Positions 44,321-52,825 of a DNA stretch of 64,000 bases are shown piece by piece. Made by a program: the position numbers and the translations under genes. The notes beneath the pieces were generated by a model that saw nothing but the letters and a program-made list of their open reading frames with translations, made no database searches and was not told the origin of the DNA. Each line of letters starts with the position of its first letter. The stretch's first letter is position 1. Origin of the DNA: Hymenobacter translucens (lineage in GTDB: Bacteria > Bacteroidota > Bacteroidia > Cytophagales > Hymenobacteraceae); the NCBI RefSeq assembly GCF_020685205.1, contig NZ_JAJERB010000005.1, positions 186,001 to 250,000 on the forward strand, given 5' to 3'.

Positions 44321-44680
44321 AGGCTCGACGTTTGAAAAAATGAAGTATTCCGGGAAAAGGATGTTATATAACAAAGTTATCCCCGGCCATGAGCCCGCGC
44401 AATACCTGGAATCAGGTATAATTCACCCTAGTTGCGGTGGCTTTTCGATGAGTCCTTGCTTTTCCTATGCTTCGGAAACGCTACTGGCGCGAGCTAGTGG
44501 CTCGTGTCGTGCATAGGGGTTCGCGCCCATAGCACTGAGCCGGGCATCTCTGCATTCGGGAATACCGGAGTGCCGCCCGGACTGAAGGAGAGGCATAACC
44601 GCCCGGTCGATGCCGGGCACAAGCTAGAAGCCCGTGCCGGATTGAGCCGATCGAAGCGCCGGGCCGCCGGTACCTGGTAG
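44321..44680. other. Promoter region and repeat-like sequence before RCC1 paralogue 2
   Basis: A 360-base gap. Near the gene it is AT-rich, with ATGTTATATAACAAAGTTAT around 44362-44381, a candidate promoter. At about 44487-44509 GGCGCGAGC and GCTCGTGTC can pair in RNA as a 9-bp stem with two G-U pairs, around a five-base loop TAGTG. A short related sequence lies at about 44615-44640. I see no coding sequence. Confidence 0.55.
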
Positions 44681-45136
44681 CTACCTGGAAAAAGGCTCGT
44701 TCAACGACCGCTCAATGGCTTCCTGTCGCGACAGTCGGTGCCGGCGCTTAAGCCAGCTGCGCCCGGCCAGCACCACGGCCAGCCCCGCGACCAGCAGGTC
44801 CAGTATGAAAAAACCGGTCAGGGTGGGTGACCACCGGTTGGCATGCTCGGCCTCCCAGGCCCCCACGAAGACCGGGTTCAGCATGGCATCAAAGCACCAG
44901 TAGGTGCTCATGGCCCACAGGGTGGTAAGCAGGACGCCTATCACCCCCACCACCGTTGGGCTTCCGGACCTGGCGGCCAGCAGCACAGCCACGATGTACA
45001 GCGCCAGCGCGGCCAGCGCCCCACCGGCCCCGATCAGAAACATAAAGAAGAACCCTTCCTTGCCCTCCCCGGCATACGCCAGCCGGGGCAGCGCCAGTAA
45101 AAGGGTTAGCAGGCCGAAAGCAGAAGCTTTTTTCAT
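44681..45136 (-). CDS. Four-span membrane protein of unknown function
   Basis: A 151-residue protein with an apparent N-terminal signal-like span (MKKASAFGLLTLLLALPRLAYA) and three further hydrophobic spans (about residues 28-55, 60-80 and 105-127). The C-terminus is basic (WLKRRHRLSRQEAIERSLNE), so it faces the cytoplasm. No motif recognised. It lies 15 bases downstream of 45152-46348 in the same direction, so the two are probably one operon. Confidence 0.75.
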   Translation of the reverse strand: MKKASAFGLLTLLLALPRLAYAGEGKEGFFFMFLIGAGGALAALALYIVAVLLAARSGSPTVVGVIGVLLTTLWAMSTYWCFDAMLNPVFVGAWEAEHANRWSPTLTGFFILDLLVAGLAVVLAGRSWLKRRHRLSRQEAIERSLNEPFSR

Positions 45137-45151
45137 CCCGGGCTCAGGGAG

Positions 45152-46348
45152 CTATTCGGTTTTCCAGAAGGGAATCGTCTGCCGCCGTGTGGAATCGACC
45201 CGGCTCGTGATAAGCAGGCGGTGGGGGCCCACGCGCAGCTTGCCGATGGGCAGCATGGCCGTAATGCCGAGCTGGTCGTTGGTCTGCTTACGGGTCGGGT
45301 ACCAGTCGACCCGCTGGTACACGCTGTCGTCGATGCTGACAACCACCAGCTCGGACAGGTAGTCCGTGTCGGGGCGCTCGAGCAGGTCGCGGTCAAACTC
45401 CTTGCGGTACACCATGAACAGCTCCAGGAAGGGCTTGTCGATCAGCTTGGAAGGGATGGAGGCCCCGCGCAGGGGCTCCCCGTTCAGCTCGTCGCGGTAG
45501 GTGCCGTGCAGCATAAGCGGCCCGGGGGCCATCTGCCTGCGGTAGGTGCGCCGGTCGAAGGCATTGGGCAGGTGCAGGCTCTGGTAGAGCACGGCGTAGC
45601 TGTAAAGCAGGGCCACGGCCATAAAGGCCGCCAGCAGCCCCGCCATCCGCAGCCGTGGCACGTGGGAGGCGAACAGCCACAGCGCCGGCTGAATCACCAC
45701 CCGCAGGCTAATCCGGTCGAAAAGCCAGAACACCGGGAACAGCACTTCCGCCAGCACCGGCACCCGGCGCAACGCCCCGAAGCCTACCAGGTCGAGCAGG
45801 TACAGCACCAGGATGCCCACCAGCACGTCGGTGTAGAGGTAGTACCAGCCGGGTGGCCGGATACTGATGAACAGGCCCGGCAGCATCAGCGTGACGCCCA
45901 CAATCAGCATTAGTCCACCCAGCAGCAGGGTGCTGATGATGGCCAGGAACATCACCGTGGCGCACACCCGGTTGAAGCGGACGATCAGCAGGTGCAGGTA
46001 GGAGCCGGAAGGCGCGGCCGACCGGAAGGGCCGCCGCCACCGCACCCGCTCCGGCGCCGCGCCCCCGGGGTAGAGGTAGGTCACGCAGACCAGCGCCACC
46101 CACACGGCCCGCAGCACCAGGTGCAGCCCAAAGCTCAGGGTAAGCACCTGAATGCCCAGCACCCCGAGCAGCAGAAACAAGTCCATCCCCGGCAGCCAGG
46201 TCGTGATTTTCAGGGACTGCACCGCGTCGATGAAAAAGCCGGAGGCCTGAATCAGGGAGAAGATGGCGCCGCCGGAAATCAGCAGCTCCAGCTCCCAGGA
46301 GCTTTCCTGCAGCTCCTGAATCCATTTCGGGGTAGTTGTTTCCTGCAT
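45152..46348 (-). CDS. Multi-span membrane protein of unknown function
   Basis: A 398-residue protein. It begins with an amphipathic segment and then has about seven hydrophobic spans between residues 20 and 265; the last ~120 residues are hydrophilic and beta-like, with segments APGPLMLHGTYRDELN and TDYLSELVVVSIDDSVYQ, followed by ITAMLPIGKLRVGPHRLLIT. No catalytic motif is visible. It is flanked by two large RCC1 protein genes and followed by a second membrane protein gene 15 bases later, a possible functional link that cannot be tested here. Confidence 0.78.
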   Translation of the reverse strand: MQETTTPKWIQELQESSWELELLISGGAIFSLIQASGFFIDAVQSLKITTWLPGMDLFLLLGVLGIQVLTLSFGLHLVLRAVWVALVCVTYLYPGGAAPERVRWRRPFRSAAPSGSYLHLLIVRFNRVCATVMFLAIISTLLLGGLMLIVGVTLMLPGLFISIRPPGWYYLYTDVLVGILVLYLLDLVGFGALRRVPVLAEVLFPVFWLFDRISLRVVIQPALWLFASHVPRLRMAGLLAAFMAVALLYSYAVLYQSLHLPNAFDRRTYRRQMAPGPLMLHGTYRDELNGEPLRGASIPSKLIDKPFLELFMVYRKEFDRDLLERPDTDYLSELVVVSIDDSVYQRVDWYPTRKQTNDQLGITAMLPIGKLRVGPHRLLITSRVDSTRRQTIPFWKTE

Positions 46349-46434
46349 ACCGGACCAAGATAGAGGGCGGGCGGGTTATGATCGGGCTTAGTCGGGAAAA
46401 CCGGGTGGGGGTGGTCATCCCGCTAATAAAAAGA

Positions 46435-46468
46435 AAGAGCCGCCCCGCCAGCTGGCAAGACGGCTCTT
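46435..46468 (-). terminator. Terminator of the third RCC1 protein gene
   Basis: An 8-bp stem, 46435-46442 with 46461-46468, with the shared sequence AAGAGCCGCCCCGCC. It lies 22 bases after the stop of the third RCC1 gene on the minus strand. Confidence 0.8.
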
Positions 46469-46490
46469 CAGGAAGTTAGGTCAGGCCTGG

Positions 46491-48965
46491 CTACTCCACC
46501 AGCAGGCGGGCCGTACGAAGCGTTTGGCCGGGTTGGGCAGCCTGCAGCAGATACAGACCGGGCGCAAGGCCCAGCACCGACACCTTCGGGCCGGTGCTGG
46601 TGCGTACCGGGCGGCCCAGTGCGTCGAGTACGCGTACCGTGGCAGTGGCTCCCAGGCCGGGCAGCTCTACGTAGTCGTGGGCCGGGTTAGGGAAGGCCCG
46701 CAAAGCAGCCAGGGAAGCGCCGTTTCGGGCAGCCAGCGTGGGGCTGCTAAACTCCACGAGCATGGGTGTGGGCACTGCCGACGTCAGGCCATTGCCCAGC
46801 TGGCCCAGGTTGTTGCTGCCCCAGGCCCAGAGCGTGCCGTTGGTGCGCGTGGCCACCGTGAAGAACAGACCCGCCGCCACGCTTTGCCAGTTGGTATCGG
46901 TGCCCAGCTGCCCAGGACTGAGCCGGTCTACGGCGGTGCCGTTACCGATCTGGCCCAGGTGGTTGTGCCCCCAGAGCCAGAGCGTACCGTCGGTGCGGAT
47001 GGCAGCGGTGTGCGACCGGCTCGCCGATAGGCTCTGCCAGCTGGTGGCCGCACCGATCTGAACCGGGGACAGGCGCATGGTAGTGGTACCGTCGCCGACC
47101 TGCCCGTACTCGTTGCTGCCCCAGGCCCAGAGCGTGCCATCGGTGCGAATGGCCACGCTGTGTCGGTCACCTGCGGCCACGCTTTGCCAGTTGGTATCCG
47201 TGCCGATCTGCAAGGGGACCGTGCTGAAGTCGTTGGTGCCATTGCCGAGCTGACCGTTGGCGTTGCCGCCCCAAACCCAGAGCGTACCGTCGGTGCGAAC
47301 GGCTAGGGTGTGAAACAGTCCGGCCGAAACGCTGCGCCAGGTGCTGGTGCCCACCTGAGCCGGTGCAGTGCGGCGGATGAAGCTGCCATCGCCCAGCTGA
47401 GCCTGATCATTCTGCCCCCAGGTCCACAGGGTACCGTCGGTGCGGAGGGCGACGGTGTGATTGGAGCCAGCCGAGACGCTCTGCCAGCCAGCCGCCGTGC
47501 CCGCCTGCACGGGCGTATTCCGCTGGGTAGTGGTGCCGTCACCCAGCTGTCCATCAAAATTCCGGCCCCAGGCCCACAGGGTGCCATCGGTGCGGAGGGC
47601 GGCGTTGTGTAGTAAGCGGCCAGCCGAAATTGCTTGCCAGTTGGCCGGCCCGCTCACCAGGCCCGGCGCGTTGCGACTGGTGGTAGTACCGTCGCCCAGC
47701 TGAGCCTGGTTGTTCTGGCCCCAGCTCCAGAGGGTTCCGTCGGTACGGGTAGCCAGCGCATGAGTGGACCCGGCCCCGACCTGGCGCCAGGTGGTAGCGG
47801 TGCCAATCTGCTCGGGCACGTCCCGAGTATCCGTCGGCAGCGTCGGCACCCCGATCTGGCCGAGCGAATTGCTGCCCCAGGCCCACACCGTGCCGTCGGT
47901 GCGCAGGGCTACTGTATGGTTTAAGCCGGCGGCTATGCTACGCCAGGTGGCTACCGTCCCGACCTGCCCCGGCGTATTTCGCGGCGTAGTAGTGCCGTCG
48001 CCGAGCTGGCCAAACTCGTTGCGGCCCCAGGTCCAGAGCGTACCGTCCGGCCGCAGCGCTACGGTGTGAGTACCTCCGGCGGCAACCTCGGACCAGACGC
48101 CCCCGCCCACCACCTGGGTAAAGACGTTGCGGTTGCTGATGGTGCCGTCGCCCAGCTGGCCCTCGGCGTTGCGGCCCGCGGTCCAGAGCGTGCCGTCGGT
48201 GCGGAGGGCGGCGGAATGCTCATCGCCGGCCGACACGCTCTGCCAGTTGGTAGCCGTCCCGATCTGAGTCGGCTGAAGCTGGTTCCGGGAGGTGCCGTCG
48301 CCCAGCTGACCGGCCCTGTTGTCGCCCCAAACCCAAAGGGTGCCGTCGGTGCGAATAGCGAGGCTGTGGTTGGTGCCCGCGGCGATGCTGCGCCAGGTGG
48401 TAGCTGTCCCAATCTGAATCGGTACTTCGCTGCTACGAGCGGTATTGTTGCCCAGCTGGCCCTCGAAGCCCCGGCCCCAGGCCCACAAGGTGCCATCGGT
48501 GCGCAAGGCCAGGGTGTGGTTGAACCCACCAGCCACGCTGCGCCAGTTGGTGGCGGTGCCAATCTGGATCGGACTGCTTTTGTTGACGGTGGTGCCGTCG
48601 CCCAGCTGTCCAAGAGGATTGGCACCCCAGACCCAGAGCGTGCCGTCGGTGCGAACAGCCAGAGTGTAGGTTCTTCCGGTGGCTACGCTCTGCCAGGTAG
48701 TGGAGGCGGTGCCAACCCGGGCGGGAAAGTTACGGTTGACAATGGTGCCGTTGCCGAGCTGTCCGCCGGTATTGCTGCCCCACAGCCATAGGGTGCCGTC
48801 CGGCTGAATCCTTGCCGAGTAGCCTCCCCCGGCAGCCAGGTGCTGAGCGTGGGCCGGGCTCGGCCCGAGGTTTAGCAGCAGGACCAGCAGACCGAACAGA
48901 CGGCCAACGAGGCCGGCTCGTGTTACGGACGAAGCCGGTGGGGAAATTGGGTAAAGGGTAGGCAT
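46491..48965 (-). CDS. Secreted protein of 14 RCC1 repeats with T9SS sorting domain (paralogue 3)
   Basis: An 824-residue protein, the most divergent of the three. The signal peptide ends near SPAHAQHL. It has 14 repeats with DGTLWVWG or DGTLWAWG cores; one repeat, near the end, has Asn in place of Asp ([10 protein letters not shown]). The segment between repeats 7 and 8 reads [18 protein letters not shown]. The C-terminal 70 residues are a T9SS sorting domain ([15 protein letters not shown], ending RTARLLVE). The start at ATG 48965 is chosen because the signal peptide begins there and lengths of the three paralogues agree within two residues. Confidence 0.92.
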   Translation of the reverse strand: MPTLYPISPPASSVTRAGLVGRLFGLLVLLLNLGPSPAHAQHLAAGGGYSARIQPDGTLWLWGSNTGGQLGNGTIVNRNFPARVGTASTTWQSVATGRTYTLAVRTDGTLWVWGANPLGQLGDGTTVNKSSPIQIGTATNWRSVAGGFNHTLALRTDGTLWAWGRGFEGQLGNNTARSSEVPIQIGTATTWRSIAAGTNHSLAIRTDGTLWVWGDNRAGQLGDGTSRNQLQPTQIGTATNWQSVSAGDEHSAALRTDGTLWTAGRNAEGQLGDGTISNRNVFTQVVGGGVWSEVAAGGTHTVALRPDGTLWTWGRNEFGQLGDGTTTPRNTPGQVGTVATWRSIAAGLNHTVALRTDGTVWAWGSNSLGQIGVPTLPTDTRDVPEQIGTATTWRQVGAGSTHALATRTDGTLWSWGQNNQAQLGDGTTTSRNAPGLVSGPANWQAISAGRLLHNAALRTDGTLWAWGRNFDGQLGDGTTTQRNTPVQAGTAAGWQSVSAGSNHTVALRTDGTLWTWGQNDQAQLGDGSFIRRTAPAQVGTSTWRSVSAGLFHTLAVRTDGTLWVWGGNANGQLGNGTNDFSTVPLQIGTDTNWQSVAAGDRHSVAIRTDGTLWAWGSNEYGQVGDGTTTMRLSPVQIGAATSWQSLSASRSHTAAIRTDGTLWLWGHNHLGQIGNGTAVDRLSPGQLGTDTNWQSVAAGLFFTVATRTNGTLWAWGSNNLGQLGNGLTSAVPTPMLVEFSSPTLAARNGASLAALRAFPNPAHDYVELPGLGATATVRVLDALGRPVRTSTGPKVSVLGLAPGLYLLQAAQPGQTLRTARLLVE

Positions 48966-49095
48966 AGGTGTGAGGCTTTCAGGGATGCGTGTCCTAAGTG
49001 GATAAATATTTAAATAAATGTAGGAACCGCTTTCAATAATCCAACCGGTGAAGCTGCTCAGCGAAAGATGCAACGGGCATCCAATCCTGTGTAAT

Positions 49096-49137
49096 AAAAA
49101 AGAGCCGCCCCGCCAACTGGCGGAACGGCTCTTTTTT
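49096..49137 (-). terminator. Terminator of the coiled-coil gene
   Basis: A perfect 12-bp stem, 49096-49107 with 49126-49137, flanked by a poly-A and a poly-T run. It carries the core GAGCCGCCCCGCC seen in the RCC1 gene terminators. Confidence 0.9.
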
Positions 49138-49158
49138 AATTATTGGCTGTGGGCTACC

Positions 49159-49578
49159 CTACGCGGTGAGGGTGGCGCGGTGGGCCACCACGTCGGCCTT
49201 GTCTTCCTCGATGGAGGTGGAGCGGCCTTGAGTTTCCTTGAGGATGCTCTGGCCCAGCACCGCTTTGGCCCCGCCTTCCTTGCGCATCAGGGCTTCCACC
49301 TCCCCCAGCCGGGCGTTTGACTTGCGCAGGTCGTCGGTGGTTTTTTCGTGCTCGTCGGTACCGGCGGTCAGGGTGAGCAGGTAGCCGGACAGGAACGTGA
49401 TGCGCTGGTTCAGGCCGGTTTTTTCCTCGCTGAGGTCGGTGGCCCGCTCGGTGCCGATTTCCTTTTGGTAATCATAGTTCTGCTCCCGAATATCGAGGCG
49501 GTTGAGGCGCTTGTCGAGCTCTTTGGTCACTTCGTCGCACTCGGCGCGGGTGAGCAGTAAGGATACGTTAATGGGCAT
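49159..49578 (-). CDS. Small helical/coiled-coil protein of unknown function
   Basis: A 139-residue cytoplasmic protein with no signal peptide. It is almost entirely helical and heptad-like: RAECDEVTKELDKRLNRLDI, then a Glu/Lys/Arg-rich middle, and a C-terminus EEDKADVVAHRATLTA. The last residues (AHRATLTA) match the end of the partial gene at 50440-50586 (QHRATLSA), so that partial gene is a relic of a paralogue. Family not recognised. It lies 75 bases downstream of the XRE regulator gene, in the same direction, so they may be co-transcribed. Confidence 0.75.
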   Translation of the reverse strand: MPINVSLLLTRAECDEVTKELDKRLNRLDIREQNYDYQKEIGTERATDLSEEKTGLNQRITFLSGYLLTLTAGTDEHEKTTDDLRKSNARLGEVEALMRKEGGAKAVLGQSILKETQGRSTSIEEDKADVVAHRATLTA

Positions 49579-49653
49579 GACGATAGGGGTTAAATGGTTG
49601 AAGATGCGATAATATATAAAAACTGATTATTCAGATACAAGCACTGCAGTCAA

Positions 49654-50298
49654 CTATTTTTTCGACGCCATACCAGCCGGGCTTTCACCGCCCTCGCCGG
49701 CCCCCAGCAGGCGGCTCAGCACCTCAGCTTCTTCGAGCAGCAGGCGGTGGCGCAACGCCAGGTGGGCCCGGGCCAGCGGGCCGGGGCGCGGGGGCAACGC
49801 CTGGGTGGTGGCTTCGAGCCCGGCCAGCCACGCTTCCTCACCGGCAGTATCGGCGGGCTGCCCGGTGGCGGGTGGCAAGGCCAGGGCGAGGCGCAACGCG
49901 GCCAGCCCCTGCCGGCGGCGCAGTAGAGCCGCGTCCTGCTCGACCAGGACTTCGAGCTGATAGGCCAGTCCGGCGGCCAGGTGCTGGCAGCGCCGCACTC
50001 GCCGGCGCAGCAGCTCAGCTTCGCGGGCCTCCTTGGTGGCCTGGGCCGCTCGGGGCGGCGGGGGCAACGTTTCGGGCTCCGACAGCACAGGCCCGCGCGG
50101 GGGCAGCAGGTCGGAGAGGCGGGCCAGGCGGGCTTCAGCGGCGGGAGAGAACTGCCGGCGGCCGGCTTCCACGGCTTCCACCTGCGCCTGGGTGAGTTCG
50201 AGCCAGCGGCCTAGCTCTCCTTGGGTAAGGGCAAAGTGCCGCCGGATGTCGGCCGAACGGCTGGGCGAGAAAGACGCGGGCGTGCGGAGAAGCTTCAT
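49654..50298 (-). CDS. XRE-like helix-turn-helix protein with helical C-terminal domain
   Basis: A 214-residue protein. The N-terminal ~65 residues are a helix-turn-helix: RRHFALTQGELGRWLELTQ, with QVEAVEAGRRQFSPAAEARL as the recognition part. After a Pro-rich linker (about residues 68-82), the C-terminal 130 residues are helical and Arg/Leu-rich (RRRVRRCQHLAAGLAYQLEV, ALRHRLLLEEAEVLSRLLG), likely for dimerisation or ligand binding. A perfect inverted repeat lies 16 bases upstream of its start (50314-50351), which could be its own operator. Target genes beyond itself and 49159 are not known. Confidence 0.85.
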   Translation of the reverse strand: MKLLRTPASFSPSRSADIRRHFALTQGELGRWLELTQAQVEAVEAGRRQFSPAAEARLARLSDLLPPRGPVLSEPETLPPPPRAAQATKEAREAELLRRRVRRCQHLAAGLAYQLEVLVEQDAALLRRRQGLAALRLALALPPATGQPADTAGEEAWLAGLEATTQALPPRPGPLARAHLALRHRLLLEEAEVLSRLLGAGEGGESPAGMASKK

Positions 50299-50313
50299 TG
50301 CGGGTGAGCCTTG

Positions 50314-50351
50314 AGTCGGGTAGTTAGAAAAATAATTTCAACTACCCGACT
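50314..50351. promoter_or_regulatory. Candidate operator for the XRE regulator
   Basis: A perfect 12-bp inverted repeat, AGTCGGGTAGTT at 50314-50325 and its complement at 50340-50351, with a 14-base AT-rich spacer. It lies 16 bases upstream of the regulator start and between it and the plus-strand genes. A third, partial half-site (GTGCCCGACT) lies near 50382-50392. Confidence 0.7.
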
Positions 50352-50439
50352 TACGAGTATGGCAGTTGGCTATTTTTTTTCAAGTGCCCGACTCGCGTGT
50401 ATCTCCCTGGCTTGGTCTGGTAGATTCCAGACGCAGCGC

Positions 50440-50586
50440 CGGAAGCTGCAGAAGCGGGCCCGCCAGGCCGCCGGCCTCAAGGAGTTCCTCGCCGACGTGG
50501 ACATGGAGCAGATTGCCAAGCAGGTCGAAGTGCTGACCTCCGTGAAGAACGGCATCGCCCAGCACCGCGCCACGCTGTCGGCTTAA
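50440..50586 (+). pseudogene. Truncated paralogue of the coiled-coil gene
   Basis: The frame gives RRKLQKRARQAAGLKEFLAD and ends VLTSVKNGIAQHRATLSA, which resembles the C-terminal third of the protein at 49159-49578 (..AHRATLTA), but no matching N-terminal part is present; the region upstream (50311-50430) is AT-rich and does not continue the homology. It is followed by an intrinsic terminator at 50607-50643, as a real gene would be. It may still be a small expressed protein using an unclear start. Confidence 0.6.
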
Positions 50587-50606
50587 GCAGCCCCCGCAAT
50601 AGCTCT

Positions 50607-50643
50607 AAGCCGCCCGCCGCTTGTAGTGGTGGGCGGCTTTTTT
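50607..50643 (+). terminator. Terminator after the truncated paralogue
   Basis: A 9-bp stem, 50607-50615 with 50631-50639, followed by a T-run to 50643. It insulates the next gene from read-through. Confidence 0.85.
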
Positions 50644-50693
50644 GCAGGGATAAATAGTTTCTGTAAAGCTCATGCGCAACGGTACCAACATTC

Positions 50694-50740
50694 AGGGTAA
50701 GATATAAAGACAGATGGTGCATCTTTACTCAACTTACCCT
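50694..50740. promoter_or_regulatory. Inverted repeat in the leader of the HARE-nuclease gene
   Basis: AGGGTAAG at 50694-50701 and CTTACCCT at 50733-50740 form an 8-bp inverted repeat around an AT-rich core (GATATAAAG) that could be a promoter -7 element, ending 14 bases upstream of the gene start. It is a candidate operator for autoregulation by the protein's own winged helix, which is speculation. Confidence 0.5.
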
Positions 50741-50754
50741 AAACCAGCCCTATT

Positions 50755-51717
50755 ATGACCCTTAAAGAAGCAGTCCTGCAAAGCTTAGAAGAGCTGGGCA
50801 ATCTTGTCACACATAATGATGTGTACAACCATGTGTCGCTTAAGAGCTATTATGACTTTGGGCAATCTAAAACTCCGTCATCTACTGTATCAGCCTTATT
50901 AGGTGATTTTATCCGCAATGGTGATTCCCGCGTTAAGCGAATAAGTACAGGAAAGGGTAATTTCAGCTATTACTTAACAAAAAACGAAGCTGTTATTTTT
51001 CCTGCAGCGGGTGCCGACACTCAGGCAACTCAAGTCATCCTTCAGAAAAAGTCATCTTATAAAGAGCGGAGCTTACATAAACTATTCAGTACCTATTTAA
51101 AAAGCATTAATATATCATCTAAAACAATTTATCATGAACAATCGGCAAACAGCAAGGACAGTAACCAAAAATGGATTCACCCCGACATGACAGGAGTTGA
51201 ATTCACCAACCTACACACTAAAACCAGTCAAAGCTTCATAAAATCAACTAGCGTTGCAGATTCATTTAAGATAACGTCTTACGAGTTAAAACGAGAGATA
51301 CTCAACGACTATGATTTAAAACAAGCATATTTTCAAGCTGTGTCAAATTCAAGCTGGGCTAATTTTGGCTATTTAGTAGCCTTTGAGATTAATGACAACC
51401 TAAGTGATGAGATAAGTAGGCTGAATCAGTCATTTGGTATTGGGGTGATAGAACTCAAGGCAAATCCTTATGAGAGCAAGGTCCTTCATCAATCCAGATT
51501 CAAGAATCTGGATTTCAAGACCATTGACAAACTCTGCCACATCAATCCGGACTTCAATAGTTTTATAGATAAAATCGACAAGATTCTAAAAGCCGACGAT
51601 AGGTATATCAGATCTAGTGAGAAGGAACTGGAGGAATTTTGCGATAATTACTTTAAAACTGAAGCTGAAATTTCCGCATACTGCACCGAACAGAATATCC
51701 CTACCAGTGACAACTAG
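50755..51717 (+). CDS. HARE-like winged-helix plus PD-(D/E)XK-type nuclease, AT-rich
   Basis: A 320-residue protein whose codons are visibly AT-richer than any neighbour. Residues 1-75 form a HARE-HTH-like winged helix (MTLKEAVLQSLEELG, VSALLGDFIRNGDSRVKRIS). After a linker, residues 103-116 carry ERSLHKLFSTYLK, a helix typical of the COG2958-like group. Then come KWIHPDMTGVEF (Pro143-Asp144) and SYELKREI (Glu177-x-Lys179), the PD and E-x-K of the PD-(D/E)XK nuclease fold, followed by YFQAVSNSSWANFGYLVAFE and FGIGVIELK. It would cut or bind DNA, possibly in defence. It stands alone, with no adjacent methyltransferase. Function is inferred from motifs only. Confidence 0.75.
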   Translation: MTLKEAVLQSLEELGNLVTHNDVYNHVSLKSYYDFGQSKTPSSTVSALLGDFIRNGDSRVKRISTGKGNFSYYLTKNEAVIFPAAGADTQATQVILQKKSSYKERSLHKLFSTYLKSINISSKTIYHEQSANSKDSNQKWIHPDMTGVEFTNLHTKTSQSFIKSTSVADSFKITSYELKREILNDYDLKQAYFQAVSNSSWANFGYLVAFEINDNLSDEISRLNQSFGIGVIELKANPYESKVLHQSRFKNLDFKTIDKLCHINPDFNSFIDKIDKILKADDRYIRSSEKELEEFCDNYFKTEAEISAYCTEQNIPTSDN

Positions 51718-51758
51718 AACCCACCGTAGCAAAAATTACCCAGACCAGAACTGACACC

Positions 51759-51805
51759 AACGCAAAAGCGGCTGAAGCTCTCGTAGCTCCAGCCGCTTTT
51801 GCGTT
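51759..51805. terminator. Bidirectional terminator
   Basis: A 21-bp stem, 51759-51779 with 51785-51805, with one mismatch and A/T-rich ends. It lies between the HARE-nuclease gene (plus) and the lipoprotein gene (minus). Confidence 0.85.
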
Positions 51806-51814
51806 GCTGCCGGG

Positions 51815-52660
51815 TTACTTTCCCACGCGCACCACCTTGCCGGGCTGATACCGGTAGCGGCCGGCGGGCAGCATGCTTTCCGGAACAGGTTTTATCGGTC
51901 CGTCCGCCGGGGCGCTGGGGTCGTTGGTGAAGGTCTGGGTGGCGGGGCCCACGCGGATGAGGCCCCGACGGATGCTGACCTGCTGCTCCCGCTTTTCGCT
52001 GCCCGCGGCGTCCTCGTCAAACACCGAGTCGTTTTCGCGCCCGTAGCTGACGTTTTCGTGCAGGGCCTCGGTCTTGAGTAAAAGCAGAGGCTCGGCTGTC
52101 ACGTCGACGATGTTGGTGAGGCCATAGTCGAGGCTGCCGCCCCAGAAGCCGTTGTGCCCGCGCAGATTCAGGAGCAGCACCCGGCGCCCGGGCGCCAGGG
52201 AGGCAGTATCCACGGTGAAGTCCCCGCCCACGGTGCCGGACTCGCCCACGTCCTCGGGCCGGACTTCCAGCCAGCAGGTAGCCGCGGCATCGGGCTTATA
52301 CAGGACGCGGGCGGGCTGGAACAGCTCCCGAAAGACCACGTAGCGCCCCGCCACCGTGTCGGCCCGGTAGGGATTCGACTGGATTTCGAGCTTCAGGTCC
52401 TGGTCGGGTACGCACCGAAACTTCATGGGCCGCACCCCCAGAAACGCCCGCAGCGAATCGGGAAAACGGAATTCACTAAACATGGAGACTGCCGATGCTG
52501 CTTTTGCGGGAGCAGGAGCCGGAGGCCCAGCGGCCGACGTGGGGGCGGCCGGTACGGGCGCCACTACCCGGCCCGCCGCCTTACGCTCCTGGGACGGGGT
52601 GTTGCAGGCCGCCAAAGCGCTTATTCCCAGAAGCAATACCCTACCAATAGCCAAGCGCAT
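51815..52660 (-). CDS. Lipoprotein of unknown function
   Basis: A 281-residue probable lipoprotein: signal MRLAIGRVLLLGISALAAC with Cys at 19. It is followed by an Ala/Pro-rich linker (about residues 33-58), then a beta-rich domain with RFPDSLRAFLGVRPMKFRCV, VFRELFQPARVLYKP and APGRRVLLLNLRGHNGFWGG, and finally a charged segment REQQVSIRRGLIRVG. Two Cys in the mature part may form a disulfide. Family not recognised. Confidence 0.78.
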   Translation of the reverse strand: MRLAIGRVLLLGISALAACNTPSQERKAAGRVVAPVPAAPTSAAGPPAPAPAKAASAVSMFSEFRFPDSLRAFLGVRPMKFRCVPDQDLKLEIQSNPYRADTVAGRYVVFRELFQPARVLYKPDAAATCWLEVRPEDVGESGTVGGDFTVDTASLAPGRRVLLLNLRGHNGFWGGSLDYGLTNIVDVTAEPLLLLKTEALHENVSYGRENDSVFDEDAAGSEKREQQVSIRRGLIRVGPATQTFTNDPSAPADGPIKPVPESMLPAGRYRYQPGKVVRVGK

Positions 52661-52825
52661 ACAGGACCTGAAAAAGTGCTTAAAGCTAGCCGGCTCCCCC
52701 TATATTGCCGCCAGCTAGTGGCCGGATGTTCAGGCGCTACCTGATGGAGTTCAGAACCCATCCCAAAAACGGGGCGTTGCCGAAAAGCCTTACGAGTAGG
52801 AACCTTTTATCCTCTTTTTCAGCCT

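Noticed and set aside
39150..48965. Regularly spaced short repeats that could look like a CRISPR array or satellite
   Set aside because: The spacing (about 150 bases) is that of a coding repeat of 50 residues, with codon-level variation, and reading frames stay open.
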